Source of the DNA: Xanthobacter sp. YC-JY1
Lineage (GTDB): Bacteria; Pseudomonadota; Alphaproteobacteria; Rhizobiales; Xanthobacteraceae
Assembly: GCF_021730305.1 (NCBI RefSeq)
Contig: NZ_CP032674.1
Coordinates: forward strand, 853,001 to 917,000
DNA length: 64,000 bases
Direction of reading: 5' to 3'
The notes under the pieces were generated by a model. That model was not told the DNA's origin, made no database searches, and worked only from the letters and a program-made list of their open reading frames with translations. Below are positions 1 through 7,694 of the stretch, piece after piece. The position numbers were made by a program, and so were the translations under genes. Within the stretch, counting starts at the first letter, position 1. Each line of letters opens with the position of its first letter.

Positions 1-1100
1 TCGAGGCCCCAGTCGGCCAGGATCGCCCGACCGTCTGCGCCCGGCTTGGCGGGACCGTGGGCGACCGCGGAGGGGGTGGCGGAGAAGCGGGGGGCGGGGG
101 CGGGCTGGGTCACGCCGTCCACGCGCACGAACGCCCCGCGCGCCTGCGCATGGGGATGGGCGGCGGCCTCGTCCCAGTCGAGGATGGGGGTGACGCAGGC
201 GTCCGTACCGGCGAACAGATCCGCCCAGTGGTCGCGCGGCTCACTGAGGAACAGCGCGGCGAGACGCGCCCGCAGCGTCCTCCAGGCGGCGGGATCGGCG
301 GCATGGGTGAAGTCGGCGGCGTCCAGCCCCAGCCGGTCGATAAGGATGCGGTGGAAGCGGCCCTCCACCGGCGCCACGGCGAGGAACTTCCCGTCCGCGC
401 AGGCATAGGTGCCGTAGAAATAGGCCCCGCCATCCAGCAGGTTCGCCCCGCGCGCATCGCTCCACATTCCGCCGGCGCGGAAGCCCCAGAACATGGCGGA
501 AAGCAGCGCGGCGCCGTCGGTCATGGCGGCATCCACCACCTGTCCCTGCCCGGTGGTCTTCGCGGCCAGCAGCGCCGCCACCATGCCGAAGGCCATCAGC
601 ATGCCGCCGCCGCCGAAATCGGCCACGAGGTTGAGCGGCACGGGCGGCGGGGCATCGGCCGGGCCCATGGCGGCCAGCGCCCCGGTCATGCCGAGATAAT
701 TGAGATCGTGCCCGGCCGCGTCCTTCAGCGGCCCTTCCTGCCCCCAGCCGGTCATGCGGCCGTAGACGAGGCGCGGATGGGCAGCAAGGCACGGCTCCGG
801 CCCGAGGCCGAGGCGCTCCATGACGCCGGGCCGGAAGCCCTCGATGAGGCCATCCGCGCGGGCGATGAGATCGCGCATCACGCCGAGGTCGGCCTCGGCC
901 TTGAGGTCGAGGGCGAGGGAGCGGCGGCCGCGCGCCAGCACGTCGAAGTGCGTGTTCATGAGCGGGATGTCCGCCCGCGCGCCCTTCTGGTGGATGCGGA
1001 TGACCTCCGCCCCCGCATCCGCCAGCATCATGGCGGCGAAGGGGGCGGGGCCGAGGCCCACCATCTCGACGATGCGCAGTCCCGAAAGCGGACCCGGCAT
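1..1100 (-). CDS. CaiB/BaiF family CoA-transferase or alpha-methylacyl-CoA racemase-like protein (C-terminus cut by window edge)
   Basis: About 366 codons are visible and the frame is still open at base 1, so the C-terminus is missing. The N-terminus (LSGLRIVEM, then GAEVIRI) is typical of class III CoA-transferases. Two motifs favour the racemase branch: GHDLNY with His near residue 131 and GQGQVVDAAM with Asp near residue 190 match the catalytic His/Asp pair of alpha-methylacyl-CoA racemase. The family activates acids by moving CoA or epimerises 2-methylacyl-CoAs in the cytoplasm. It is the last visible gene of the Rieske dioxygenase operon, 5 bp after the ferredoxin, so it probably activates or epimerises an acid made or used there. 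The substrate is unknown. Confidence 0.8.
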   Translation of the reverse strand, partial: MPGPLSGLRIVEMVGLGPAPFAAMMLADAGAEVIRIHQKGARADIPLMNTHFDVLARGRRSLALDLKAEADLGVMRDLIARADGLIEGFRPGVMERLGLGPEPCLAAHPRLVYGRMTGWGQEGPLKDAAGHDLNYLGMTGALAAMGPADAPPPVPLNLVADFGGGGMLMAFGMVAALLAAKTTGQGQVVDAAMTDGAALLSAMFWGFRAGGMWSDARGANLLDGGAYFYGTYACADGKFLAVAPVEGRFHRILIDRLGLDAADFTHAADPAAWRTLRARLAALFLSEPRDHWADLFAGTDACVTPILDWDEAAAHPHAQARGAFVRVDGVTQPAPAPRFSATPSAVAHGPAKPGADGRAILADWGL

Positions 1101-1105
1101 CGCCC

Positions 1106-1426
1106 TCAGCCCTGCCCGGCGGGCAGGTGGACGACGAGGCCGTCCAGCGCCGGCGCCACCTTCACCTGGCAGGAGAGGCGGGAGGTGTCGCGCACGTCCT
1201 CGGCGAATTCGAGCATGTCGCGCTCCATGCCGGTGGCCTCGCCCACGGCTGAAGACCAGGCGGGGTCCACATGCACATGGCAGGTGGCGCAGGAGCAGGC
1301 GCCGCCGCACTCGGCAACGATGCCGGGCACATTGGCGCGGCGGGCGCATTCCATAACGGAGAGCCCGTCATCCGCATCGATCTCGATGCGCTCAGCGGCG
1401 GGCGTGACGAAGACGATGCGGGTCAT
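1106..1426 (-). CDS. 2Fe-2S ferredoxin (adrenodoxin/ISC type)
   Basis: This is a 106-residue protein with the cluster ligands C40-x5-C46-x2-C49 and C86, the spacing of vertebrate-type and bacterial [2Fe-2S] ferredoxins. An extra Cys44 lies inside the loop. Length is normal for the family. It lies between the SDR and the CoA-transferase in the same operon as the Rieske dioxygenase (3246-5056). The simplest role is electron carrier to that oxygenase. No ferredoxin reductase is seen in the window, so the reductase must be encoded elsewhere. Function as the dioxygenase partner is inferred from position only. Confidence 0.88.
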   Translation of the reverse strand: MTRIVFVTPAAERIEIDADDGLSVMECARRANVPGIVAECGGACSCATCHVHVDPAWSSAVGEATGMERDMLEFAEDVRDTSRLSCQVKVAPALDGLVVHLPAGQG

Positions 1427-1464
1427 CGGGGGCTTCCAGTGGGGTATTGGTCTTGCTTGAAAGG

Positions 1465-2202
1465 TCAGGCGCCGCAGCCCATGCCGCCGGAGACGCCCAG
1501 CACTTCGCCGGTGACGAAGGAGGCGCCCGGCGAGGCGAGGAAGGCCACTGCCGCCGCCACCTCCTCCGGCTCGCCGATGCGGCGCAGCAGGGTGAGGGCG
1601 GCCATGTCGGCGAGGATCTTCTCGCCCACCTCGGCCACCGCCCGCTCCACCATGGGGGTGCGGATGGGGCCGGGCGCCACAGCGTTGGCCGTGATGCCGT
1701 AGCGCGCATTTTCGCGAGCGATGGAGCGGGTGAAGCCGATGAGCCCGGCCTTGGCGGCGGCATAGACCGCGCCGCCCTTGGAGCCCAGCCGCCCCGCCTC
1801 CGAGGCCACGTTCACCAGCCGCCCGTAGCGGGCCGCCTGCATGGCGGGCAAAGCGAGGCGAGTGAAGAGGAAGGCGGTTTCCAGATTCACCGAGAGCAGG
1901 AACCGCCAGTCGTCCACCGTGGTGTCGGTGAAGAAGGCGTGCTGGTCGGCGCCGATATTGTTCACCAGCACGTCGAACCCGCCGTGGGTGGCGAACAGCG
2001 CCTGCGCGGCCGCGGCGTCCGTGCCGTCCATATGGACGAAGGTGCCCCCGGTCTCCGCCGCGAGCGCGGTGCCGGTCGTGGCGTCGCGATCGCAGAAGGT
2101 GACGGCCATGCCGTCCGCGCCGAGCTGGCGGACGATGGCAGCGCCGATGCCGGCGCCACCTCCGGTCACCAGCGCGCGGCGCTTCGTTGCAGGCGCGGTC
2201 AT
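1465..2202 (-). CDS. Short-chain dehydrogenase/reductase (SDR)
   Basis: A 245-residue classical SDR. The NAD(P)-binding motif TGGGAGIG is near the N-terminus, followed by NNIG, a catalytic Ser in NVASEAG, and YAAAK (Tyr-x3-Lys). The start MTAPATKRR is chosen because its ATG shares four bases (ATGA) with the stop of the enoyl-CoA hydratase; the frame is open further upstream but runs into that gene. In this operon it could be the cis-dihydrodiol dehydrogenase that follows the Rieske dioxygenase, or a hydroxyacyl-CoA dehydrogenase resembling BadH. The sequence alone does not separate these. Confidence 0.85.
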   Translation of the reverse strand: MTAPATKRRALVTGGGAGIGAAIVRQLGADGMAVTFCDRDATTGTALAAETGGTFVHMDGTDAAAAQALFATHGGFDVLVNNIGADQHAFFTDTTVDDWRFLLSVNLETAFLFTRLALPAMQAARYGRLVNVASEAGRLGSKGGAVYAAAKAGLIGFTRSIARENARYGITANAVAPGPIRTPMVERAVAEVGEKILADMAALTLLRRIGEPEEVAAAVAFLASPGASFVTGEVLGVSGGMGCGA

Positions 2203-3029
2203 CGGCCGGTGAAGACGGGCTTGCGCTTCTCGATCACCGCCGCGAGCCCTTCGCGGGAGTCGGCGGTGAAGGAGAGTTCGGAGACCGTGCGCGCCTCCTC
2301 CGGCAAAGCGCGCTCCACGTCCAGCGCGTTCCACAGGAGGCGCTTGGTGGCGGCCATGGCGAGCGGCGCGCCGGAGGCATAGAAGCGCGCGGCCTTGCCA
2401 GCTTCCTCGGTCAGCGCGTCGTCCGGCACGCACTTGGTGATGAGGCCGATGGACTGCGCCTCCTCGGCACTCACCACGCGGTTGGAGAGCATGATTTCCG
2501 CCGCGCGGCGGAAGCCCACGAGGTGGGGCAGGATGACCGAGGCGCCGGCATCCGGCGCCATGCCCACGCGCGTCGCGCCGGCCATGAATTTCGCGCCCGC
2601 GCCGGCAATCACGATGTCGGAGGCGCAGACGAGGCCGAGCCCGCCGCCGCCCGCCGCATAGCCGTGCACCTCGGTGACGACGATGGCTTTGAGGCGGATG
2701 AGGGCGCCGATGGCGACCTGGAGATAGGCCGTCACCTCACGCAGGAAATCGCCCAGCGCCTCGCCCTTGGAGGCGAACTCGCGCACGTCGCCGCCGGCGC
2801 AGAAATTGGCGCCCGCGCCGCGCAGATGCACCACCCGCACATGGGCGGAGCGGTGCACCACCATGATGGCCTTGTAGAGTGCCTGCATCAGCTCGATGTT
2901 CATGCCGTTGGCCGAGCCGGGGCGGTTGAGCGTGAGGGTGGCGACACCATCGGCATAATCGAGCAGGACCGGGCCTTCGGCGATCCAGCTCTCGGGGGCG
3001 GGGGTGCTGTGTGTGGTGCTGTGTGTCAT
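2199..3029 (-). CDS. Enoyl-CoA hydratase/isomerase family protein, PaaG-like active site
   Basis: A 276-residue crotonase-fold protein. The oxyanion-hole segments are CAGGD (about 78-81) and AGGGGLG (about 126-132). The two Glu residues of classical enoyl-CoA hydratases are absent. The first position lies in GGGGLGLVC. At the second, the sequence reads GMAPDAGAS with Asp160, which resembles the Asp used by PaaG-type isomerases. This favours an isomerase or ring-modifying reaction over simple hydration. It overlaps the downstream SDR by 4 bp and follows the dioxygenase genes after a 216-bp gap holding a palindromic repeat. Its substrate is presumably a cyclic or unsaturated acyl-CoA. Confidence 0.82.
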   Translation of the reverse strand: MTHSTTHSTPAPESWIAEGPVLLDYADGVATLTLNRPGSANGMNIELMQALYKAIMVVHRSAHVRVVHLRGAGANFCAGGDVREFASKGEALGDFLREVTAYLQVAIGALIRLKAIVVTEVHGYAAGGGGLGLVCASDIVIAGAGAKFMAGATRVGMAPDAGASVILPHLVGFRRAAEIMLSNRVVSAEEAQSIGLITKCVPDDALTEEAGKAARFYASGAPLAMAATKRLLWNALDVERALPEEARTVSELSFTADSREGLAAVIEKRKPVFTGR

Positions 3030-3071
3030 GGGAGCCTCGGGGGCTGAAAGGGGAGGGCGCTGCCTGAGCCG

Positions 3072-3183
3072 CCGTCATGCCCGGCCTTGTGCCGGGCATC
3101 CACGTCGGGCCGCTGGCGCGGTGTTCGGATAAGCGCTCCCGGCCTCACCACGTGGATGGCCGGGACAAGCCCGGCCATGACGG
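3072..3183. repeat. Intergenic palindromic element between enoyl-CoA hydratase and dioxygenase genes
   Basis: Two arms at 3072-3105 and 3148-3183 are imperfect reverse complements (both outer ends read CCGTCATG and both inner ends ATCCACGT). Each arm is itself near-palindromic (CCCGGC..GTGCCGGG and GGCCGGGAC..GCCCGGCC). This is the look of the small non-coding dispersed repeats common in Rhizobiales genomes. It sits inside the operon, in the 3030-3245 gap, and could fold into a large cruciform or RNA hairpin. No second copy of this exact element was noticed in the window. Confidence 0.75.
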
Positions 3184-3245
3184 GGAGGGGAGAGGCGGCG
3201 GAAAAGAGCCGGGCGCAGGCGCGCGGATACGTGCCGGGCCCGCCC

Positions 3246-3779
3246 TCACACCAGGAACGACAGCGTGTAGATGGGCTTGTTGTTGTTCACGAGGCAGATC
3301 TTCTTGCGCACCAGCCGGAAGCCGGCGTCGGTCATGCGCAGGCGGTAGGTGTTGCGCGCCGCCCAGAGCGTGTCGCCGCGCAGATTGTCCTCGTAGATGA
3401 GGACGTTGGCGCGCACGTCCACCTCGGGGCCGCGCACCTCGGCGATCTCGATGTTGGAGATCACGCGGGCCAGCTCCGAGCGCGGCGTCTGGGTGTGGCG
3501 GCGGCCGGTCTTGAGCTGGCGGATGCGCACGCCGATGCGCGAGCGGTTGTCGTAGAGCACCGACATCTGCTTCTCGGGGTCGGTGTCGTCGCCATTGGCC
3601 GGAACCCAGTAGATGGCGTCGTCGGTCCACAGCGCTTCCCACCCGTCATAATCGTGGGTGTCGGCGAGGCGGGCCTCCAGATAGAGGAACTGCGCCACCT
3701 GATGGTTGAGTGTCGCCGGCTCCAGCTTGGCGAGGTCGGGGGCGGAGGCGTCCGCGAAGGAATGGGCGAGGGCGGTCAT
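3246..3779 (-). CDS. Aromatic-ring-hydroxylating dioxygenase, beta (small) subunit
   Basis: A 177-residue protein of the ring-hydroxylating beta-subunit family (NTF2-like fold). Supporting features are the N-terminal FLYLEARLAD, the segment WEALWTDDAIYWVP, and the basic C-terminal core with RMTDAGFRLVRKK. The start MTALAHSF is chosen because it overlaps the alpha-subunit stop by one base (TGATG), indicating translational coupling. Small subunits of this type are structural partners in an alpha3beta3 hexamer and carry no cofactor. It lies directly downstream of the alpha subunit. Confidence 0.88.
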   Translation of the reverse strand: MTALAHSFADASAPDLAKLEPATLNHQVAQFLYLEARLADTHDYDGWEALWTDDAIYWVPANGDDTDPEKQMSVLYDNRSRIGVRIRQLKTGRRHTQTPRSELARVISNIEIAEVRGPEVDVRANVLIYEDNLRGDTLWAARNTYRLRMTDAGFRLVRKKICLVNNNKPIYTLSFLV

Positions 3780-5056
3780 CAGCGGGCCTCCGTCATCAGG
3801 TTGAGATAGTGGCGCCAGATGCCGCGCTGCGGCGTCTCGTCGGTGGAATGGGCGATGCGGAAGCCGTTCTCGTCGAGGCGCTCGCGGTGCAGGCCGCGGG
3901 AGAGCACCAGCCATTCGGGATCAAGGATCTGCGCGCCGCGATGGTTGCGCTCGTACATCTCGGTGTCGTCGGCGAGCAGCAGGCCGGCGGGGCCCACCGA
4001 GCCCATGGTCTGCTGGCGCAGGCGGCGGTTGATGTCCGGCGCGCCCTTGAACTGCACGGCGGTGACATGCTGGATGGTCTCGTCCACCGCCACCGGCTGG
4101 AGCACGAAGATCTGGATCTCGGCGATGAAGAGGTTCGGGAAGATCATGACGTGGGGCGAGCCGTCGATCATGATCTCGCGCGCCCGCTCCTCGCCATAGG
4201 CCGCGTTCATGCTCTTCACGTATTCGGGCAGGCGCTCCGGCGTGGTGCCGAACCACTGGAGCGGCTTGTCGTGCTTGCGCCATTCGGGGCGCAGGTCGAA
4301 CTCGGTATGGCCGTTGCCGTAGTCGCGGGTGAGGGCGGTTGAATCCGCGCCGTAGAGGCTGCCGATGCCGGAGCTCGTCACCTGGAACACCGAGCCGTGG
4401 ACGAAGCCGGGGTGGTAGCCGTCCGTCTCGTTCTCCAGCATGAACTTCCAGTTGGCCTTGGTGCGGTGCTGGAGGAAGCCCGCGGTCAGGTCCAGCTCGC
4501 CGGTGGGCGAGTTGTCGAGCAGCTGGTCGAGGGCCGCCTTGGCGCCGCCGAGATGCTCTTCCAGCGAGATGCCCTCGGCCGCCATGGAGCCGAAGACGAA
4601 GCCGCGATAGATGGCGATGCGCGGCACCTTGCCGAGGTTCAGCCCCGCCTTGCTCTGGCCTTCATAGCCCTCCGGCAGGGCATAGCCCATGAGGTCGCCG
4701 GTGTTGGAGAAGGTCCAGGAGTGGTACGGGCAGGTGAAGCTGGTGCGGTTGCCCTTCTGGTAGGCGCACAGCTGGTTGCCGCGATGGGGGCACTTGTTGA
4801 GGAGGAGGCGGACCTCGCCTTCCCGGTCCCGCACCATCAGCACCGGCATGGGGCCGATGGACTTGGTGACATAGTCGTTCTTGTTGGGAATTTCGCTGGT
4901 GTGGCCCACATAGACCCACGTCTTGTACCAGATCTTCTCCAGCTCTTCCTGGAAGATGGCCGGATCATAATAAAGACGGCTGTTGATGCGCGCGGGCTCG
5001 ATGAGCGCGCGATAGTCGCGGGCCTGTGCGGCCTCGGACACGGCGGCGTGTGGCAT
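3779..5056 (-). CDS. Aromatic-ring-hydroxylating (Rieske) dioxygenase, alpha (large) subunit
   Basis: A 425-residue Rieske non-heme iron oxygenase subunit. The Rieske [2Fe-2S] ligands are C89-P-H91 and C109-x2-H112. The mononuclear iron site reads ETDGYHPGFVH, with the bridging Asp212 and ligands His215 and His220. The third ligand is probably in the LLADDTEMYER segment near residue 363. Length equals that of benzoate/anthranilate/salicylate-type alpha subunits. It is the first gene of the minus-strand operon running to base 1, opposite an ABC importer that may bring in the substrate. The substrate cannot be read from sequence; the CoA-dependent partners suggest an aromatic or unsaturated acid. 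Confidence 0.9.
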   Translation of the reverse strand: MPHAAVSEAAQARDYRALIEPARINSRLYYDPAIFQEELEKIWYKTWVYVGHTSEIPNKNDYVTKSIGPMPVLMVRDREGEVRLLLNKCPHRGNQLCAYQKGNRTSFTCPYHSWTFSNTGDLMGYALPEGYEGQSKAGLNLGKVPRIAIYRGFVFGSMAAEGISLEEHLGGAKAALDQLLDNSPTGELDLTAGFLQHRTKANWKFMLENETDGYHPGFVHGSVFQVTSSGIGSLYGADSTALTRDYGNGHTEFDLRPEWRKHDKPLQWFGTTPERLPEYVKSMNAAYGEERAREIMIDGSPHVMIFPNLFIAEIQIFVLQPVAVDETIQHVTAVQFKGAPDINRRLRQQTMGSVGPAGLLLADDTEMYERNHRGAQILDPEWLVLSRGLHRERLDENGFRIAHSTDETPQRGIWRHYLNLMTEAR

Positions 5057-5454
5057 GGCGGTCCACCCCTGGTGTGGCGTTGAATCTGCAGCGTTGGATT
5101 GTCGGATAATTCATCGAACGATCGATCTAAGTATTCTCGCGTTCCTTGAGCCATGTCAAGCAGGCCCCTGGGGCCTTCCGGCGCGAAATCTTCCCGGCGC
5201 GATCGCGCCAAGTCCCGCAGTGGTGCGCCTATACGCCTGAGACGTGTGGAAAAATCCCGCCCGGCTGACGTTGCGTTGAGGTGCTGCAGATTCTGGTGGC
5301 AATGCGAACGGATCTGAATTAAAAAGACCGAACGATCTAACGATAATAGATCGAAGCGTGATGCCCCCTCGCTTTCTCCCGCAGGCTTGTCTCCTCAGGC
5401 TGCCCGCGGTGGCGACGGCTCGGCGGCGTCACCCATCAATTCTGGGGAGGACAC
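5057..5454. promoter_or_regulatory. Divergent promoter region between dioxygenase operon and ABC importer
   Basis: This 398-bp region without a gene separates two divergent operons. Two related sites are visible. The one at 5115-5130 contains CGAACGATC followed by GATCTAA, about 60 bp upstream of the dioxygenase start. The one at 5329-5353 contains CGAACGATCTAA and runs into a perfect inverted repeat (see separate entry). The repeated word CGAACGATC in both half-regions suggests one regulator controls both directions. No regulator gene is adjacent. The area around 5310-5350 is AT-rich relative to the window, as expected for a promoter. Confidence 0.55.
5333..5353. promoter_or_regulatory. Candidate operator, perfect 7-bp inverted repeat
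   Basis: CGATCTA (5333-5339) and TAGATCG (5347-5353) are perfect reverse complements with a 7-bp spacer, about 100 bp upstream of the substrate-binding protein start. Size and symmetry fit a dimeric TetR-, MarR- or IclR-type repressor. The binding protein is not identified. Confidence 0.5.
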
Positions 5455-6603
5455 ATGAAGAGGATTGTCACGGGCGCCTTCGCGCTGGCCCTCGTCGCCA
5501 CCGCCGCCGCAACCCCCGCCCTTGCCGAGATCAAGATCGGCGCCGTGGTCTCGGAGACGGGGCCGGCCTCCTCCCTCGGCGATCCCGAGGCCAAGACCAT
5601 CCGCATGATGGTGGAGGAGCTGAACGCCAAGGGCGGCATCAAGGGCGAGAAGGCCAAGCTCGTCCTCTATGACGATGGCGGCGACCCTTCCAAGGCCAAG
5701 ACCTTCGCCACCCGCCTCGTGGAAGACGACGGCGTCGTCGCCATGGTCGGCGGCACCACCACCGGCACGTCGCTCGCTATCCTCGCGGTGGCCGAGGAGA
5801 GCAAGGTGCCCTTCATCTCGCTGGCCGGCGCCATCGAGATCATCGATCCGGTGAAGCCCTTCACTTTCAAGACCCCGCATACCGACCGCATGGCGTGCCA
5901 GAAGATCTTCGACGACATGAAGGCCCGTGGCCTGACGAAGATCGGCCTCATCTCCGGCACCGACGGCTTCGGCGCCTCCATGCGCGCCCAGTGCATCGCG
6001 GTGGCCAAGACCTCCGGCATCGAGATCGTCGCCGACGAGACCTACGGGCCGAAGGATGCGGACATGACCCCGCAGCTCACCAATATCCGCAACAAGAGCG
6101 GCATCCAGGCGGTGCTCAACACCGGCTTCGGCCAGGGGCCGGCCACCATCACCCGCAACTATGCGCAGCTGGGCATCACCCTGCCGCTCTACCAGTCCCA
6201 CGGCGTCGCCTCCAACGCCTTCATCGAGCTGTCCGGCGCCAAGAATGCCGAGGGCGTGCGCCTGCCCGGCACCGCGCTGCTCGTGGGCGAGCTGCTCGAC
6301 CCCAAGGACCCGCAGAAGAACGTGGTGCTGGCCTACAAGGCGAACTTCGAGAAGGCGGCCGGCGGCGCGCCGGTCTCCACCTTCGGCGGCTATGCCCATG
6401 ACGCCATGCGCATCCTCACCGAGGCGCTCAACAAGGCGCCGTCCGCCAAGCCCGCCGCCATCCGCGATGCCATCGAGGGCACCACGGGCCTCGTCGGCAC
6501 CACCGGCACCTACAATTACTCGAAGACCGACCATCTCGGCCTCGATCTCTCCGCCTTCCGCATGCTGGAAATCAGCAACGGCGGCTGGAAGCTGGTGAAG
6601 TAG
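5455..6603 (+). CDS. Branched-chain-type ABC transporter substrate-binding protein (LivK family)
   Basis: A 382-residue periplasmic binding protein. A Sec signal peptide is clear (MKRIVTGAFALALVATAAA, cleavage after PALA near residue 24), and the mature protein starts EIKIGAVVSETGPASSLG, the family signature. A strong Shine-Dalgarno GGGGAGG lies 5-6 bases before the ATG. It heads a complete importer (permeases 6820 and 7695, ATPases 8648 and 9420). Members of this family bind amino acids, but also aromatic acids and amides. Being divergent from a dioxygenase operon with shared operator-like words, an aromatic or alicyclic acid is a reasonable guess for the ligand. Confidence 0.92.
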   Translation: MKRIVTGAFALALVATAAATPALAEIKIGAVVSETGPASSLGDPEAKTIRMMVEELNAKGGIKGEKAKLVLYDDGGDPSKAKTFATRLVEDDGVVAMVGGTTTGTSLAILAVAEESKVPFISLAGAIEIIDPVKPFTFKTPHTDRMACQKIFDDMKARGLTKIGLISGTDGFGASMRAQCIAVAKTSGIEIVADETYGPKDADMTPQLTNIRNKSGIQAVLNTGFGQGPATITRNYAQLGITLPLYQSHGVASNAFIELSGAKNAEGVRLPGTALLVGELLDPKDPQKNVVLAYKANFEKAAGGAPVSTFGGYAHDAMRILTEALNKAPSAKPAAIRDAIEGTTGLVGTTGTYNYSKTDHLGLDLSAFRMLEISNGGWKLVK

Positions 6604-6646
6604 AGGGGCCCACCCGGCCCGTCTGTCCGCCGGTCTTCCGCCATCG

Positions 6647-6678
6647 GTCCGCGGCCGCCGTCAGGGGTGGCCGCGGAC
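6647..6678 (+). other. Stem-loop between binding-protein and permease genes
   Basis: GTCCGCGGCC (6647-6656) and GGCCGCGGAC (6669-6678) form a perfect 10-bp stem with a 12-base loop in the 216-bp gap after the binding-protein gene. There is no T-run, so it is more likely a transcript-stabilising or attenuating hairpin that lets the binding protein be made in excess of the membrane components. Confidence 0.55.
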
Positions 6679-6819
6679 GCCCCCACCCAAGACAAGCCGC
6701 CCGCCGGGGAGACGCATGGCGTCCGCCGGCAAGGCGCGGCACCCCCTTCCACACAGCGTGAGACGGCCTGCCGGTTTCCACTCGGCGCCGTCTCGAACCG
6801 CCCGCGGGGAGCGAGCGAC

Positions 6820-7692
6820 ATGTCCGATCTGCTGCAATTCCTGGTGTCCGGGGTCACGGTGGGCGCGGTCTATGCCCTCGTCGCCCTCGGCTTCACCATC
6901 ATCTACAACGCTTCCGACGTGGTGAACTTTGCCCAGGGCGAGTTCGTGATGCTGGGTGGCATGATCAGCGTGGCCGGCGTCGCCGCCGGCCTGCCCTTGC
7001 CGCTCGCGGCGCTCATCGCCATCGCGCTCACGGCGGCCATCGGCGTGGCGCTGAACACCTTCGCCATCGAGCCGGCGCGCGGGGCGCCCGTGGTGTCGCT
7101 CATCATCATCACCATCGGCGCCTCCATCTTCATCCGGGGCGTCACCCAGATCGTGCTGGACAAGGGCACCCACCGGCTGCCCTCCTTCTCCGGCGACGAC
7201 CCCATCCATGTGCTGGGCGCCACCGTGCTGCCCCAGAGCCTGTGGGTGGTGGCGGGGGCGGTGGCCATCTTCGTGGCGCTGTGGCTGTTCTTCACCCGCA
7301 CGCTCACCGGCCGCGCGGTGCTCGCCACCTCCAACAACCGGCTGGCGGCGCAGCTCGTGGGCATCAACACGCGCTTCGTGATGACGCTCTCCTTCGCCCT
7401 CTCCGCCGCCATCGGCGCGCTGGCGGGCGTGCTCATCACCCCCATCCTGCCCACCAGCTTCGAGATCGGCATCTCGCTGGCGCTGAAGGGCTTCGCCGCC
7501 GCCATGCTGGGCGGCATGGGCAACCCCAAGGGCGCGCTGGCGGGCGGGCTGCTGCTCGGCCTCATGGAGGCGCTGACGGCGGGCTATATCTCCTCCCACT
7601 ACAAGGATGCGGTGGCCTTCTTCGTCATCCTCGCCGTGCTGTTCGCCTTCCCGCGCGGCCTCTATGGCAGCAATCCGGTGGAGCGCGTGTGA
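6820..7692 (+). CDS. livH: Branched-chain-type ABC transporter permease LivH
   Basis: A 290-residue integral membrane protein starting MSDLLQFLVSGVTVGAVYAL, the usual LivH beginning. The family motif VVNFAQGEFVMLG and the EAA-like segment ALKGFAAAMLGGMGNP are present. The frame is open upstream to 6667, but ATG 6820 follows a GGGGAGCGA ribosome site and matches family length. It would form the membrane channel with LivM and the ATPases LivG and LivF encoded immediately downstream. Confidence 0.9.
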   Translation: MSDLLQFLVSGVTVGAVYALVALGFTIIYNASDVVNFAQGEFVMLGGMISVAGVAAGLPLPLAALIAIALTAAIGVALNTFAIEPARGAPVVSLIIITIGASIFIRGVTQIVLDKGTHRLPSFSGDDPIHVLGATVLPQSLWVVAGAVAIFVALWLFFTRTLTGRAVLATSNNRLAAQLVGINTRFVMTLSFALSAAIGALAGVLITPILPTSFEIGISLALKGFAAAMLGGMGNPKGALAGGLLLGLMEALTAGYISSHYKDAVAFFVILAVLFAFPRGLYGSNPVERV

Positions 7693-7694
7693 CC

